This document shows positions 11,492 through 11,744 of a stretch of 11,744 bases of DNA, one piece after another. The notes beneath the pieces are model-generated. The model did not search any database. It was given only the letters and a program-made list of their open reading frames with translations, and was not told the origin of the DNA. Made by a program: the position numbers and the translations under genes. Position 1 is the first letter of the stretch. The number at the start of each line of letters is the position of its first letter. Source of the DNA: an uncultured Clostridia bacterium (GTDB lineage Bacteria > Bacillota_I > Bacilli_A > RF39 > UBA660); NCBI GenBank assembly GCA_948433815.1, contig CAOJDZ010000005.1:1-11744 (forward strand), written 5' to 3'.

Positions 11492-11744
11492 ATGAGAGAT
11501 TTGTTTGGTAGTACAAATTTTATTAAATTCGGGGTGGTAGAAACAATTCTTAGTAGTAGTGATGCAGTAAACAGACTTCTTCATGGTGAAGAAGATGGTA
11601 ATTTAGAAGAAGGGTATACATTAGATGATTATTTATCTAATATTGATTCCTATTTGTATGGACTCGCTTTACTTCCTGTAGATGATGTTAGTGAAGCTAG
11701 AGCATGGATAAAGAATTATATACTTTATTTATTTATTTTTTTTA
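11492..11744 (+). CDS. Start of an unidentified gene, cut by the window edge
   Basis: ATG 11492 follows AGGGAG (11479-11484). The frame is open for 84 codons to the right edge. The sequence starts MRDLFGSTNFIKFGVVETIL, continues acidic (LLHGEEDGNLEEGYTLDDYL) and turns to AWIKNYILYLFIFF. The last residues come from an extreme T tract (11723-11743), so they may be the start of a membrane helix, or mark a nearby end or a sequence error. I recognise no family. Confidence 0.65.
   Translation, partial: MRDLFGSTNFIKFGVVETILSSSDAVNRLLHGEEDGNLEEGYTLDDYLSNIDSYLYGLALLPVDDVSEARAWIKNYILYLFIFF

Noticed and set aside
1..11744. CRISPR arrays, tRNA/rRNA genes, insertion sequences
   Set aside because: No regularly spaced repeats, no tRNA cloverleaf, no transposase or terminal inverted repeats were found; the only structured RNA is the T-box leader.

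Overview
The window comes from a very AT-rich, Gram-positive-type genome. Codon use favours AGA for Arg and A/T in third positions. Stops are TAA, TAG and one well-placed TGA (7136-7138), while Trp is TGG, so the standard bacterial code applies and not the Mycoplasma code. A T-box leader, strong AGGAGG-type ribosome sites, a YtxH-family protein, a CotY/CotZ-family coat protein and sites resembling Spo0A, sigma-K and GerE targets all point to an endospore-forming member of the Bacillota (class Bacilli). My guess is an uncultured gut lineage of the RF39/Erysipelotrichales kind; the lineage is inference, not identification.

Left part (1-3597): the tail of an unknown gene is followed by a tight three-gene operon. 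It encodes an acidic, largely disordered protein with a SepF-like amphipathic N-terminus, a one-pass DUF948/YtxG-like protein, and a YtxH-family protein. After a terminator and a new promoter comes a membrane-anchored protein with an HEYVH metalloprotease motif. Middle (3601-5453): a complete sigma-A promoter, a tyrosine T-box leader and tyrS, then a small unknown 106-residue protein. 5500-7369: a CPBP intramembrane protease with no Shine-Dalgarno and a possibly leaderless mRNA, a YkuE-like metallophosphoesterase that has lost nearly all metal ligands, and a 61-residue Pro/Tyr-rich peptide gene.

Right part (7366-11744): a minus-strand sporulation-type sensor kinase whose true N-terminus is separated from the rest by one in-frame TAA, with three 0A-box-like repeats spaced exactly 10 bp upstream. 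Divergent from it is an intact metallophosphoesterase. Next come a membrane-anchored PTS EIIB-like domain lacking its phosphocysteine (minus strand), the Cys-rich spore coat gene, a one-pass extracytoplasmic protein, and the start of an unknown gene that runs off the window.

The most coherent unannotated signal is regulatory. The 61-residue peptide gene and the coat gene, exactly 3040 bp apart in promoter register, share an identical 12-mer (TTTATAGGTTAA, GerE-like), then AC-N16-CATA-N-ATTA (sigma-K-like), all at identical spacing. Together with the 0A boxes at the kinase, this suggests that the right half contains a small sporulation regulon, with initiation control at the kinase and late mother-cell coat expression at two loci. 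The window also holds two apparently catalytically dead relatives of enzymes (metallophosphoesterase and EIIB) and several terminator/promoter overlaps typical of a compact genome.
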